In this document: piece after piece, positions 42,263 through 49,889 of the stretch
Layout: each line of letters starts with the position of its first letter
Position numbering within the stretch: the first letter of the stretch is position 1
Assembly (NCBI GenBank): GCA_018820275.1
Contig: JAHJOO010000023.1
Span: forward strand, 1-50,740
DNA length: 50,740 bases
Direction: 5' to 3'
DNA from: Alphaproteobacteria bacterium
Lineage (GTDB): Bacteria; Pseudomonadota; Alphaproteobacteria; Caulobacterales; Caulobacteraceae
Made by a program: the position numbers and the translations under genes
Notes under the pieces: model-generated
What the model was told of the DNA's origin: nothing
What the model saw: the letters and a program-made list of their open reading frames with translations, nothing else
The model's database searches: none

Positions 42263-42439
42263 GGCTGGTTCGTCACGAAGGACACGAAGGAAGGAAAGCC
42301 ACGAAGGACACGACGGGGCTCGTGCCCGTATCCGCGCGCAGCGCCTTCATTCTTGCCGTCATAGAATGCCTGCGGCGCCGCAGGCTCGGTCTCTTCGTGT
42401 CCTCCGTGAGTTCTTGGTGTCCTTCGTGACGAACCAGCC
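42263..42439. mobile_element. MITE-like inverted-repeat element
   Basis: Perfect 23-bp terminal inverted repeats: the left arm at 42263-42285 starts GGCTGGTTCGTCACGAAGG and the right arm at 42417-42439 is its exact complement. The match goes on imperfectly inward for about 25 bp more through CACGAAGGACAC-like repeats. The 131-bp centre has no coding capacity but holds a 16-bp palindrome (CCTGCGGCGCCGCAGG near 42370). I see no clear target duplication. Length 177 bp and structure fit a non-autonomous miniature element or a repeat-family hairpin. Confidence 0.6.
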
Positions 42440-42487
42440 ATGCTTGACGCCAGCTCCGGCCTCGGCCGATGGCCGCCGCCCCCCGCC

Positions 42488-43066
42488 CTAGCGCGGCGCG
42501 CGCTTGGCCAGGATGCGCTGCAGGGTCCGGCGGTGCATGCCGAGGCGGCGGGCCGTCTCGGAGACGTTGTGGTCGCACAGTTCGTAGACGCGCTGGATGT
42601 GTTCCCAGCGCACGCGGTCGGCGCTCATGGGGTTGTCCGGCGGCTCGGGGGCCTCGCCGGTCATCAGCAGGGCCTTGACCACGTCGTCGGCGTCGGCGGG
42701 CTTCTGCAGATAGTCGACGGCCCCGGCCTTGACCGCGGCGACGGCCGTGGCGATGGCGCCATAGCCGGTCAGCATGACGATGCGGCTGTCCTCGCGCCGC
42801 TCGCGGATCATCTCCACGACCTTCAGGCCGTTGCCGTCCTCCAGCCGCATGTCCAGCACGGCGAAGGCCGGCGGGCGGCCGGCCACGGCCACGCCGGCCT
42901 CGGCCACCGAGGCGACGGTGACGACCTCGAAGCCGCGGCCTTCCAGCGCGCGGCCCATCCGGGTGCGCAGGGCCTGGTCGTCGTCGAGCAGCAGCAGGGA
43001 TCGATCCGGCAGCGCCGCGACGCGGGCTTCCTGGGTGGAGGGGTCGGCGGTCTGGGCGTCGGTCAT
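42488..43066 (-). CDS. regA: Redox response regulator RegA/PrrA/ActR
   Basis: 192 residues. Receiver: acidic pocket LLLLDDDQALR, phospho-acceptor Asp in FAVLDMRLEDGNGL, Thr/Lys in VMLTGYGAIATAV and YLQKPAD. C-terminal Fis-type helix-turn-helix VYELCDHNVSETARRLGMHRRTLQRILAKR is the near-invariant RegA DNA-binding end. It controls respiration and energy genes in answer to RegB. It lies 52 nt downstream of regB on the same strand, so the two are likely one operon; the senC gene is divergent. Confidence 0.97.
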   Translation of the reverse strand: MTDAQTADPSTQEARVAALPDRSLLLLDDDQALRTRMGRALEGRGFEVVTVASVAEAGVAVAGRPPAFAVLDMRLEDGNGLKVVEMIRERREDSRIVMLTGYGAIATAVAAVKAGAVDYLQKPADADDVVKALLMTGEAPEPPDNPMSADRVRWEHIQRVYELCDHNVSETARRLGMHRRTLQRILAKRAPR

Positions 43067-43118
43067 GGGGTCTCCTGTAACGCCGATGTCGGACCGTCCG
43101 GTTCCGCGCGCAAGAGGT

Positions 43119-44582
43119 TCAGCCCCCCTGCGACGATTCGAGCGCCGGGCGCGGCCAGCGCACGGTGACGCGGGCCCCCTTCATCGGCGGGTCGATCTGG
43201 TCGGCCGAGCCGACCGAGACGGCCCCGCCGCTGCGCTCCAGCAGGGTGCGGGCGATGAAGAAGCCCAGACCCATGCCGCCCTGGCTGGGGGCGACCGGCG
43301 GTTCGGGCGCCGCCGGCCGGGGCTTGCGGCCGCGGCGTCCGGCGGTGGCGGCCTGGGCCGCGGCGGCGATCTGGGCGGTCAGGGCCCGGCGCGCCTTGCC
43401 GTGCGGGCGGCTGGTCACATAGGGCTCGCCCAGCCGCGGCAGGACGTCGGCGGCGAAGCCGGGGCCGTCGTCCAGCACGGAAATCTCGATCCAGCCGGCG
43501 TCGACCACGGCCTCCAGCCGCACGGCGGCACCGGCGAAGTCGGCGGCGTTCTCGACCAGGGTCGACAGGCCGTGCACCACCTCCGGCAGGCGGCGCACCT
43601 GGGGCGGGCGCTCGCCCGAGCGGGTCCGCACCACCGCCTCGAAGTCGAGATCGAAGCCGCGGTGGGGCTGGATCACCTCCTCCAGCAGGGCGCGCAGACT
43701 GACCGAGGCGGTCAGGGCCCCGTCGTCCTCGGGGGCCTGGGACAGGCGCTTGAGGATGTCGCGGCAGCGCTCGGCCTGCTGCAGGATCAACTGGGCGTCT
43801 TCGGCCAGGGCGGCGTTGCCCTGGGCGACCCGGCTGAGCTCCTTGGCCACCACCTGGATGGTGGCCAGCGGCGTGCCCAGTTCGTGCGCCGCGGCGGCGG
43901 CCAGCCCGCCCATGGCCGCCAGCCGCTGCTCGCGCTGCAGCACGTCCTGGGTGGTGGCCAGGGCCAGCTCCAGCTTCTCGGCGTCGGCGGCCACGCGCCA
44001 GGCGTAGGTGGCGGTGAAGACCACGCCGGTGACCAGGGCCAGGCCGATGCCGAAGCGGTACAGCGGCGGCAGGTCCAGCTCGGTCCCCTTGGCCCAGGGC
44101 AGGGGCAGGGACCAGTGGAACAGGGCGACGGCGGCGACCAGGGCCATGAAGCCCAGCGCCAGCGCCTGCCGCGCCGGCAGGGAGGCGGCGGCCACCGTCA
44201 CCGGCGCCACCAGCAGCAGGCAGAAGGGATTGCGCAGGCCCCCGGTCAGCGCCAGCAGCACGGTCAGCTGCAGCATGTCGAACCCGAGGTGCAGGGCGGT
44301 CCGCCGCCCGTCGGCCGGCTGGGGGTCCAGCGTCTTCAGCTCGGAGGCGGCGTAGAGGTTGAACAGGACCCCGGCGGCGATGGCCGCGGCGCAGGCCATC
44401 AGCGGCAGGTCGAAATGCAGGATCACCGTGGCGGTGAAGATGGTCGCGCTCTGCCCGGTCAGGGCCAGCCAGCGCAGGATGATCAGGGTGCGCAGCGACA
44501 GGCCGCGGCCGCGACGCGGCAGATCGTGCCAGCCCTGGGGGCGGGCGTCCTGCGGCGGGGCGTCGACTTCCAAGGGGCTCAC
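43119..44582 (-). CDS. regB: Redox sensor histidine kinase RegB/PrrB/ActS
   Basis: 487 residues from GTG 44582. Six membrane helices (to about residue 190) include the quinone-binding GGLRNPFCLLLVAPVTVAA between helices. H-box AHELGTPLATIQ, the redox-active Cys in QQAERCRDIL, N-box VENAADFA, G1 DDGPGFA and G2 GGMGLGFFIAR are all intact. Between the F-box (YVTSR) and G2, residues about 391-433 form an extra Ala/Arg/Pro-rich insertion (KARRALTAQIAAAAQAATAG and RRGRKPRPAAPEPP); usual family members have a few residues there. This is the ATP-lid region. Confidence 0.96.
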   Translation of the reverse strand: MSPLEVDAPPQDARPQGWHDLPRRGRGLSLRTLIILRWLALTGQSATIFTATVILHFDLPLMACAAAIAAGVLFNLYAASELKTLDPQPADGRRTALHLGFDMLQLTVLLALTGGLRNPFCLLLVAPVTVAAASLPARQALALGFMALVAAVALFHWSLPLPWAKGTELDLPPLYRFGIGLALVTGVVFTATYAWRVAADAEKLELALATTQDVLQREQRLAAMGGLAAAAAHELGTPLATIQVVAKELSRVAQGNAALAEDAQLILQQAERCRDILKRLSQAPEDDGALTASVSLRALLEEVIQPHRGFDLDFEAVVRTRSGERPPQVRRLPEVVHGLSTLVENAADFAGAAVRLEAVVDAGWIEISVLDDGPGFAADVLPRLGEPYVTSRPHGKARRALTAQIAAAAQAATAGRRGRKPRPAAPEPPVAPSQGGMGLGFFIARTLLERSGGAVSVGSADQIDPPMKGARVTVRWPRPALESSQGG

Positions 44583-44633
44583 CCGCCCCGTATAGACCGC
44601 GGCGTCGTCCCGAACGAGCCTCCGGAGTCCGCG

Positions 44634-45278
44634 ATGCCGCGTCGCACCACCATCCTGTTCGCCGCCGCCGTGTCCGGCGTCGCCCTGGCCCTGGCCCTGA
44701 TCACCGTGATGGTCGTCGGCGCGCGGAACGCGGCCGCGCCGACGCAGGGCACGGCGGGCGCCTCGATGCAGGCGGGCGGCGTTGGGCAGCCCCAGGTGGG
44801 CGGCCCCTTCACCCTCGTCGACCAGGACGGGCGCACCGTGACCGAGGCCCTGCTGAAGGACCGCTGGACCCTGGTCTTCTTCGGCTTCACCTACTGCCCC
44901 GACTACTGCCCCACCACCCTGGCCATGCTGGAGGCGACGCAGCGCGAGCTGGGCCGCGACGGCGAGGACCTGCAGATCGTCTTCGTCTCGGTCGACCCGG
45001 AGCGGGACACGCCCGCGGCCCTCAAGGACTATCTGTCCAGCCCCGGGTTTCCCGAGGGGGTGATCGGCCTGACCGGCACGCCGGACCAGGTCGCCGCGGT
45101 GGCGAAGGCCTATGGTGCCTATTTCGAAAAGGCCGGGGAGGGCGAAAACTACACGATGAACCACTCGCTCGCGATCTGGCTGATGGGGCCGGACGGGGCG
45201 TCACGGCTGAGCCTGAACCACCAGCTGGGGCCGGAGCGGACGGCCCAGCTGATCCGCAGCGCCCGCGCGCGGGGCTGA
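44634..45278 (+). CDS. senC: SenC/Sco1 copper chaperone
   Basis: 214 residues from ATG 44634. N-terminal membrane anchor TILFAAAVSGVALALALITV, then a thioredoxin-like domain in the periplasm. Copper site Cys-x-x-x-Cys in FGFTYCPDYCPTTLAM and the distal His in YTMNHSLAIWL are present; FVSVDPERDTP is the family signature. It delivers copper to the CuA/CuB centres of cytochrome oxidase. It is divergent from regB (51 nt between starts), as senC is in Rhodobacter, linking redox signalling to oxidase assembly. Confidence 0.95.
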   Translation: MPRRTTILFAAAVSGVALALALITVMVVGARNAAAPTQGTAGASMQAGGVGQPQVGGPFTLVDQDGRTVTEALLKDRWTLVFFGFTYCPDYCPTTLAMLEATQRELGRDGEDLQIVFVSVDPERDTPAALKDYLSSPGFPEGVIGLTGTPDQVAAVAKAYGAYFEKAGEGENYTMNHSLAIWLMGPDGASRLSLNHQLGPERTAQLIRSARARG

Positions 45279-45300
45279 TGCCGCGAGGCGACTTGCACAT

Positions 45301-45316
45301 ATAAGGATATCTTTAT
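45301..45316. promoter_or_regulatory. Palindromic operator upstream of metK (SahR-like site)
   Basis: ATAAGGATATCTTTAT is an inverted repeat with one mismatch pair; the symmetry extends to 22 bp (45298-45319). It is the same as the ahcY site (4008-4023) except for one base in the 16-bp core. It ends 36 nt before the metK GTG. Two sites of this kind in one window before the two SAM-cycle genes make coincidence unlikely. Confidence 0.72.
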
Positions 45317-45352
45317 ATGGCTGCGCGCCTCGCCGTCCGCAGGAGCCGCCCC

Positions 45353-46552
45353 GTGAGCCGTTCGTCCTTCGTCTTCACCTCCGAAAGCGTGTCCGAGGGG
45401 CACCCCGACAAGGTCGCGGACCGCATCTCCGACACCATCGTCGACCTGTTCCTGTCCAAGGATCCCGAGGCGCGCGTCGCCTGCGAGACTCTGACCACGA
45501 CCAATCTGGTCGTGCTGGCCGGCGAGATCCGCGGCCAGGGCATCATGGACACGGACGGAAACTGGGCCCCGGGCGTCCAGGACGAGATCGAGGCCGCCGT
45601 GCGCGCCGCGGTGCGCGACATCGGCTATGAGCAGACCGGCTTCCACTGGGACAAGTTCGAGTTCATCAACCGCCTGCACGGCCAGTCGGCCGACATCGCC
45701 GTCGGCGTCGACGCCGCCGGCAACAAGGACGAGGGCGCGGGCGACCAGGGCATCATGTTCGGCTACGCCTCGAACGAGACGCCCGAGCTGATGCCGGCCA
45801 CGCTGCAGTACAGCCACAACATCCTGCGCCGCCTGGCCGAGGTCCGCCACGGCGGCGAGACCCGCCTCGAGCCGGACGCCAAGTCGCAGGTGTCGATCCA
45901 CTACGAGAACGGCAAGCCGGTGCGCGCCACGTCGATCGTGCTGTCGACCCAGCACGCGCCGGGCCTGACCTCCGCCCAGGTCGCCGAGATCGTGAAGCCC
46001 TACATCCTCGAGGTGCTGCCGGAAGGCTTCACCGACGAGAACACCGTCTGGCACATCAACCCGACCGGCATCTTCGAGATCGGCGGACCCGACGGCGACG
46101 CGGGCGTGACCGGCCGCAAGATCATCGTCGACACCTACGGCGGCGCGGCCCCGCACGGCGGCGGCGCCTTCTCGGGCAAGGACCCGACCAAGGTCGACCG
46201 TTCGGCCGCCTACGCCTGCCGCTACCTGGCCAAGAACGTCGTCGCCGCCGGTCTGGCCGACCGCTGCACCATCCAGATCTCCTACGCCATCGGCGTGGCC
46301 AAGCCCCAGTCGATCCACGTCGACCTGCACGGCACCGGCAAGGGCGCGGTCACCGAAGCCGTGCTCGAGGCCAACATCCTGGGCCTGATCGGCGGCGCCA
46401 CGCCCCGCGCGATCCGCGAGCACCTGGGCCTGAACAAGCCGATCTACGCCCGCACCGCCGCCTACGGCCACTTCGGCCGCACGCCCGACACGGACGGCGG
46501 CTTCAGCTGGGAGAAGACCGATCTGGTCGACCAGCTGAAGGCGCTGGTCTAG
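45353..46552 (+). CDS. metK: S-adenosylmethionine synthetase
   Basis: 399 residues from GTG 45353, which AGGAG (45341-45345) precedes by 7 nt; ATG 45317 is in frame but lies within the operator palindrome and adds an unusual Arg-rich start. It makes SAM from methionine and [23 protein letters not shown] (residues 8-27), [42 protein letters not shown] and [16 protein letters not shown] are the standard substrate and P-loop segments. All are intact. The palindrome in front is shared with ahcY. The last 4 nt overlap the stop of the next, convergent gene (CTAG). Confidence 0.98.
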   Translation: MSRSSFVFTSESVSEGHPDKVADRISDTIVDLFLSKDPEARVACETLTTTNLVVLAGEIRGQGIMDTDGNWAPGVQDEIEAAVRAAVRDIGYEQTGFHWDKFEFINRLHGQSADIAVGVDAAGNKDEGAGDQGIMFGYASNETPELMPATLQYSHNILRRLAEVRHGGETRLEPDAKSQVSIHYENGKPVRATSIVLSTQHAPGLTSAQVAEIVKPYILEVLPEGFTDENTVWHINPTGIFEIGGPDGDAGVTGRKIIVDTYGGAAPHGGGAFSGKDPTKVDRSAAYACRYLAKNVVAAGLADRCTIQISYAIGVAKPQSIHVDLHGTGKGAVTEAVLEANILGLIGGATPRAIREHLGLNKPIYARTAAYGHFGRTPDTDGGFSWEKTDLVDQLKALV

Positions 46553-46794
46553 GCATCGAGGTCGGGCTCGCCGGTTTCCGGCGAGCCCTTCGGCGTTTCG
46601 TCCCGGGCCTCGGCCACGTGCCGCTGCGGCGGGTCCAGCGCCGCACCGAGTCCGAACAGCATGGCGGCCATCATCTGCAGGCCGCCCGGTCGCTTTGCGG
46701 CGCGCCGACCCCGCCCGCCGGCCACAGCGAAGGTGGCCCCGACGATCAGGACGATCAGGGCCAGACCCACGCCCCAGGCGATGAATTGCGCCAT
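46549..46794 (-). CDS. Small single-helix membrane protein, unknown
   Basis: 81 residues from ATG 46794 ([16 protein letters not shown]). One membrane helix ([16 protein letters not shown]), then a basic patch ([13 protein letters not shown]) and [15 protein letters not shown], ending acidic. It shares the CTAG tetranucleotide with the metK stop, so the two genes converge with their stop codons overlapping. It may continue to an upstream ATG (46860), which would place the start near trmB. Unknown family. Confidence 0.65.
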   Translation of the reverse strand: MAQFIAWGVGLALIVLIVGATFAVAGGRGRRAAKRPGGLQMMAAMLFGLGAALDPPQRHVAEARDETPKGSPETGEPDLDA

Positions 46795-46883
46795 GTCGTC
46801 CTCCGGATGCCGCACCAACATAGGGGCGCGCGCCTGTTGGTGAAGGACTCGCGCCGCCACGGCGACGCCCTATAAGGCCGCCC

Positions 46884-47585
46884 ATGCCCTCGCCCGACGC
46901 GCCCCGTCACCCCCCGCTCCGCTCCTTCGGCCGCATCAAGTCGCGCGCCGTGAAGCCGCGGCAGGCGGCGTTGTTCGACAGCCTGCTGCCGTCGATCCGG
47001 GTGCCGGATCCGAAGGCGGGGCCCATCGATCCCCTCGCCCTGATGCCCGGCGCGTCCGAGGTCTGGCTGGAGATCGGCTTCGGCGGCGGCGAGCACATGG
47101 CGGCCCAGGCGGCGCGCCGGCCGGACGCCTTGGTCCTCGGCTGCGAGCCCTTCGTCAACGGCCTGGCCTCGGCCCTGCGCCACGTCGAGGAGGGCGGCCT
47201 GACCAACGTCCGTCTGCACCCCGACGACGGCCGCGACGTGGTCGCCGCCCTGCCCGACGCCTCGCTGGACCGCGTCTTCATCCTGTTCCCCGACCCCTGG
47301 CACAAGGCGCGGCACAACAAGCGCCGTCTGCTGCAGCCGGCCTTTCTGGCCGAGCTGATGCGCGTGCTGAAGCCCGGTGGTCTGCTGCGCTTCGTCACCG
47401 ACTGGCAGGACTACGCCGACCAGTCGCGCGATCTGCTGGACGCCGCCGACGGCCTGACCCGCGTCCCCGACGCGGGCGGTGATCCCGAGGACCGCACCGC
47501 GCCCGCCGACCACGTGGTGACGCGGTACGAGGAGAAGAAGCTGGGCGACTGCGCCCCGGTCTTCCTGGACTATGTGCGCGGCTGA
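46884..47585 (+). CDS. trmB: tRNA (guanine-N7-)-methyltransferase
   Basis: 233 residues from ATG 46884. It makes m7G46 in tRNA using SAM. SAM-binding EIGFGGGEH, LGCEPFVNGLASAL, LHPDDGRDV and the signature IFILFPDPWHKARHNKRRL are present; the N-terminal SFGRIKSRAVKPRQ is typical. The C-terminal DHVVTRYEEKKL is the usual tRNA-binding end. It converges with bioY and overlaps it by 16 nt. It is a SAM user placed close to metK. Confidence 0.97.
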   Translation: MPSPDAPRHPPLRSFGRIKSRAVKPRQAALFDSLLPSIRVPDPKAGPIDPLALMPGASEVWLEIGFGGGEHMAAQAARRPDALVLGCEPFVNGLASALRHVEEGGLTNVRLHPDDGRDVVAALPDASLDRVFILFPDPWHKARHNKRRLLQPAFLAELMRVLKPGGLLRFVTDWQDYADQSRDLLDAADGLTRVPDAGGDPEDRTAPADHVVTRYEEKKLGDCAPVFLDYVRG

Positions 47586-48097
47586 GGCGTGAGCCGGCGC
47601 CACGCCGCGAGCGCGGCCAGCACCAGCACGGACTTCACCGCCGCGCCGATCAGGAAGGGCCGGACGCCGGCGGTCCAGGCGTCGGCCGCGCCGATCTTGG
47701 TCGCCAGCCAGCCGCCGCCCATCGCCAGCAGCAACAGGTGCAGGCAGAACAGGACGGCGGTCCCGACCGGCAACCGGTCCAGCAGGCCGCGCCTCCTGGC
47801 CAGTCCCGCCAGTCCGGCGGCGACGGGAAAGGCGAAGATGTAGCCCGCCGTCGCCCCGGTGAACGGGCCCAGGGCGCCGGCCCCTTCGGACAGCACCGGC
47901 AGGCCGAGCGCGGCCGCGCCCAGATAGATCAGCACCGCGACGACGCCCCACGCCGGCCCCAGCGCGGCGCCGGCCAGCAGGACGGCGAAGCTCTGCATGG
48001 TCATCGGCACCGGGTGCATCGGCACGTCGACCTGGGCGCCCAGCGCCATCAGGGCGGCGAAGGCGAGGGCGAGCAGGGAGTGGGTCAAGGCGGACAT
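47570..48097 (-). CDS. bioY: Biotin transporter BioY
   Basis: 175 residues from ATG 48097. Membrane protein of the BioY S-component family with six helices. VPMHPVPMTMQSFAVLLAGA and GALGPFTGATAGYIFAFPVAA are diagnostic. It takes up biotin, either with an EcfAT module or, as in many proteobacteria, alone; no EcfA or EcfT gene is adjacent. bioB is 41 kb away in this window, so this organism can probably both make and import biotin. It converges with trmB, 16-nt overlap. Confidence 0.95.
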   Translation of the reverse strand: MSALTHSLLALAFAALMALGAQVDVPMHPVPMTMQSFAVLLAGAALGPAWGVVAVLIYLGAAALGLPVLSEGAGALGPFTGATAGYIFAFPVAAGLAGLARRRGLLDRLPVGTAVLFCLHLLLLAMGGGWLATKIGAADAWTAGVRPFLIGAAVKSVLVLAALAAWRRLTPQPRT

Positions 48098-48253
48098 GGG
48101 GCCTGCTGACCACGGCCGTCCGCAGGCCGCAAGCGGGCCCTTTCCGCCCCCCCCTGCCGGCCGTTTGACCGACGTCGACGCCCCGCCTAAGTACGGCCAA
48201 GCTTGAGGCGGAATCCGCGATCGGTCGCGGCCCCCGGGTGAAAGGGCGCGCGC

Positions 48254-48640
48254 ATGACCTGGGTCGTCGACAACATTCAGGCCATTCTCGTGGTCTGCGG
48301 TCTGCTGACGGCGACCATGCTGCAATTTGTCTTCATGCCCAGTCGCGCCGCCCGGTCGACCTACGGCGAGACCGTCGACGGGGCCCTGGGCGACGTCGTG
48401 ATCCGGGGTTGGGGGCTGCTGATCGCCCTGACCGGGGGCATGCTGGTGTGGGCCGCCTTCCACCCCGAAACCCGGACCCTCGCCATCGGCGTCGCCCTGA
48501 TCAGCAAGATTTTCTACATGGGCCAGCTGATGGCCAAACGGGGCCGCTTCCTCAGGGGGATGGCCGGCATGACGGTGGTGCTCGACCTCATCATGGCCGC
48601 GCTTCTGGCCACATGGATGTGGGCCGAGCACGGGGCCTGA
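48254..48640 (+). CDS. Four-helix membrane protein, unknown
   Basis: 128 residues. Membrane segments: AILVVCGLLTATMLQFVFM, VVIRGWGLLIALTGGMLVWAA, TLAIGVALISKIFYMGQLM and MTVVLDLIMAALLATWMW. The motif of a short loop MAKRGRFLRGMAG is basic and probably cytosolic. I do not recognise a family. It is followed after 70 nt by the DUF1993 gene on the same strand. Confidence 0.8.
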   Translation: MTWVVDNIQAILVVCGLLTATMLQFVFMPSRAARSTYGETVDGALGDVVIRGWGLLIALTGGMLVWAAFHPETRTLAIGVALISKIFYMGQLMAKRGRFLRGMAGMTVVLDLIMAALLATWMWAEHGA

Positions 48641-48710
48641 TCGCCACGGCCGCTCTGGTCAACCCATCCGTTTGGCCACATAGCCGGACCTCGACTTAGC
48701 AGGACTGACC

Positions 48711-49214
48711 ATGAGCCTCGCCCTCCACACCTTTTCGACCTCCACGTTCCGGCGCGGCCTGAACGTGCTGCTCGGCCTGCTGGACAAGGCCCGGGCCTCG
48801 GGCCTGACGGAGGCCGAGCTGTGGGAGGCGCGGCTGGCGCCCGACATGCGGCCATTCCCGGATCAGGTCCGCATGGCCAGTTTCTCGGCGCGCAGCTGCA
48901 TCGGTCGGCTGACGGGGCAGGCGTGGCCGAAGACGGCCGACGACGAGGCGACGCTGGACCAGCTTGAGGCGACCGTCCGCCTGTCGCTGGCCTTCGTCGA
49001 GGCCGCCGATCCCGCCGCCTTCGAGGGCGCGGAGACGCGGCGGATCGAGCTGCGCTTCCCCGGCGTCGAGCTGGACTTCGAGGGGGCGGGCTATCTGACC
49101 AGCTTCGCCGTGCCGAACTTCAACTTTCACCTCGCCATGGCCTACGCCCTGCTGCGCCACCGCGGCGTCGAACTGGGCAAGCGCGACTATCTGGGCCAGC
49201 TGGCGCTGATCTGA
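48711..49214 (+). CDS. DUF1993 family protein
   Basis: 167 residues. The run FRRGLNVLLGLLDKARASGL, AELWEARLAPDMRPFPDQV (conserved R-L-x-x-D-M-x-P-x-x-x-Q-V) and the end LTSFAVPNFNFHLAMAYALL match the DUF1993 family, which belongs to the DinB-like helical bundles. Function unknown; it may bind metal through the conserved His. Cytosolic. It ends 15 nt before a promoter for rimP. Confidence 0.9.
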   Translation: MSLALHTFSTSTFRRGLNVLLGLLDKARASGLTEAELWEARLAPDMRPFPDQVRMASFSARSCIGRLTGQAWPKTADDEATLDQLEATVRLSLAFVEAADPAAFEGAETRRIELRFPGVELDFEGAGYLTSFAVPNFNFHLAMAYALLRHRGVELGKRDYLGQLALI

Positions 49215-49228
49215 GTTCGCTCCAGGGG

Positions 49229-49257
49229 CTGACAAGGCGTTCCGGCGGGTCTATATG
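49229..49257 (+). promoter_or_regulatory. Putative promoter of rimP-nusA
   Basis: CTGACA (49229-49234) and TATATG (49252-49257) are spaced by exactly 17 nt, a fair sigma-70 pair for this GC-rich genome. Transcription would start near 49264, about 85 nt before rimP. Not tested. Confidence 0.45.
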
Positions 49258-49300
49258 GCCGCTCACATCGTTAGACCGGCGTCCTAACGGCGCCGTTTGA

Positions 49301-49332
49301 AGCGGCGGCCCGGACGGACCGCCGCTTTTGTT
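49301..49332 (+). terminator. Leader terminator hairpin before rimP
   Basis: AGCGGCGG (49301-49308) pairs with CCGCCGCT (49319-49326) across a 10-nt loop, followed by TTTTGTTTT. It lies between the putative promoter and the rimP start, so it would act as an attenuator. An AACGGCGCCGTT palindrome upstream (49286-49297) could compete with it. Confidence 0.6.
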
Positions 49333-49348
49333 TTGGATCCCGCGCGCC

Positions 49349-49879
49349 TTGAAAGCGAAGACCGTCGAAGACCGCGCTCTGCTGGAGCTGATCGAGCCCG
49401 TGGCGGAGTCCATCGGACTGGCGATCGTGCGCGTCCGGCTGATGGGCGGCACCCTGCGCCGGCGGCTGCAGGTCATGGCTGAGCGCCCGTCGGACCACGA
49501 TATCGCCGTGGAAGAGTGCGCCCGGCTGAGCCGTGCCATCTCCGAGGTGCTGGACGCCGCCGACCCGATCGCCGGCGAATATCTGCTGGAGGTGTCGTCG
49601 CCCGGCATCGACCGCCCGCTGACCCGGCTGGAGGATTTCGAGACCTTCGAGGGCTTCGAGGCGCGGCTGGAGACCGACCGGATGGTCGAGGGCCGCAAAC
49701 GCTTCAAGGGCGTCGTCGCCGGCGTCGAGGACGACAATGTGCTGATGGACCTGGAGGGCGAGGAGGACACCGCCCTGCTGCCGTTCGCCTGGCTGGTCGA
49801 CGCCAAGCTGGTGCTGACCGATCAACTGATGAAGGCGGGGGCCGAAAAGCGCGCCGCCCGTCAAGAAACCGAAGACTGA
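49349..49879 (+). CDS. rimP: Ribosome maturation factor RimP
   Basis: 176 residues if begun at TTG 49349 ([12 protein letters not shown]), which is where homologues begin; TTG 49328 lies over the hairpin and is less likely. There is no good ribosome site at either. It is needed for 30S maturation. [19 protein letters not shown], the fully conserved [11 protein letters not shown] and [19 protein letters not shown] are present, followed by [12 protein letters not shown]. It is followed by nusA after 10 nt, the universal rimP-nusA order. Confidence 0.95.
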   Translation: MKAKTVEDRALLELIEPVAESIGLAIVRVRLMGGTLRRRLQVMAERPSDHDIAVEECARLSRAISEVLDAADPIAGEYLLEVSSPGIDRPLTRLEDFETFEGFEARLETDRMVEGRKRFKGVVAGVEDDNVLMDLEGEEDTALLPFAWLVDAKLVLTDQLMKAGAEKRAARQETED

Positions 49880-49889
49880 GGACCGAACC

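Noticed and set aside
45241..45353. SAM-II or SAM-V riboswitch before metK
   Set aside because: The leader between the senC stop and metK is too short and shows a protein-operator palindrome, not a pseudoknot pattern.
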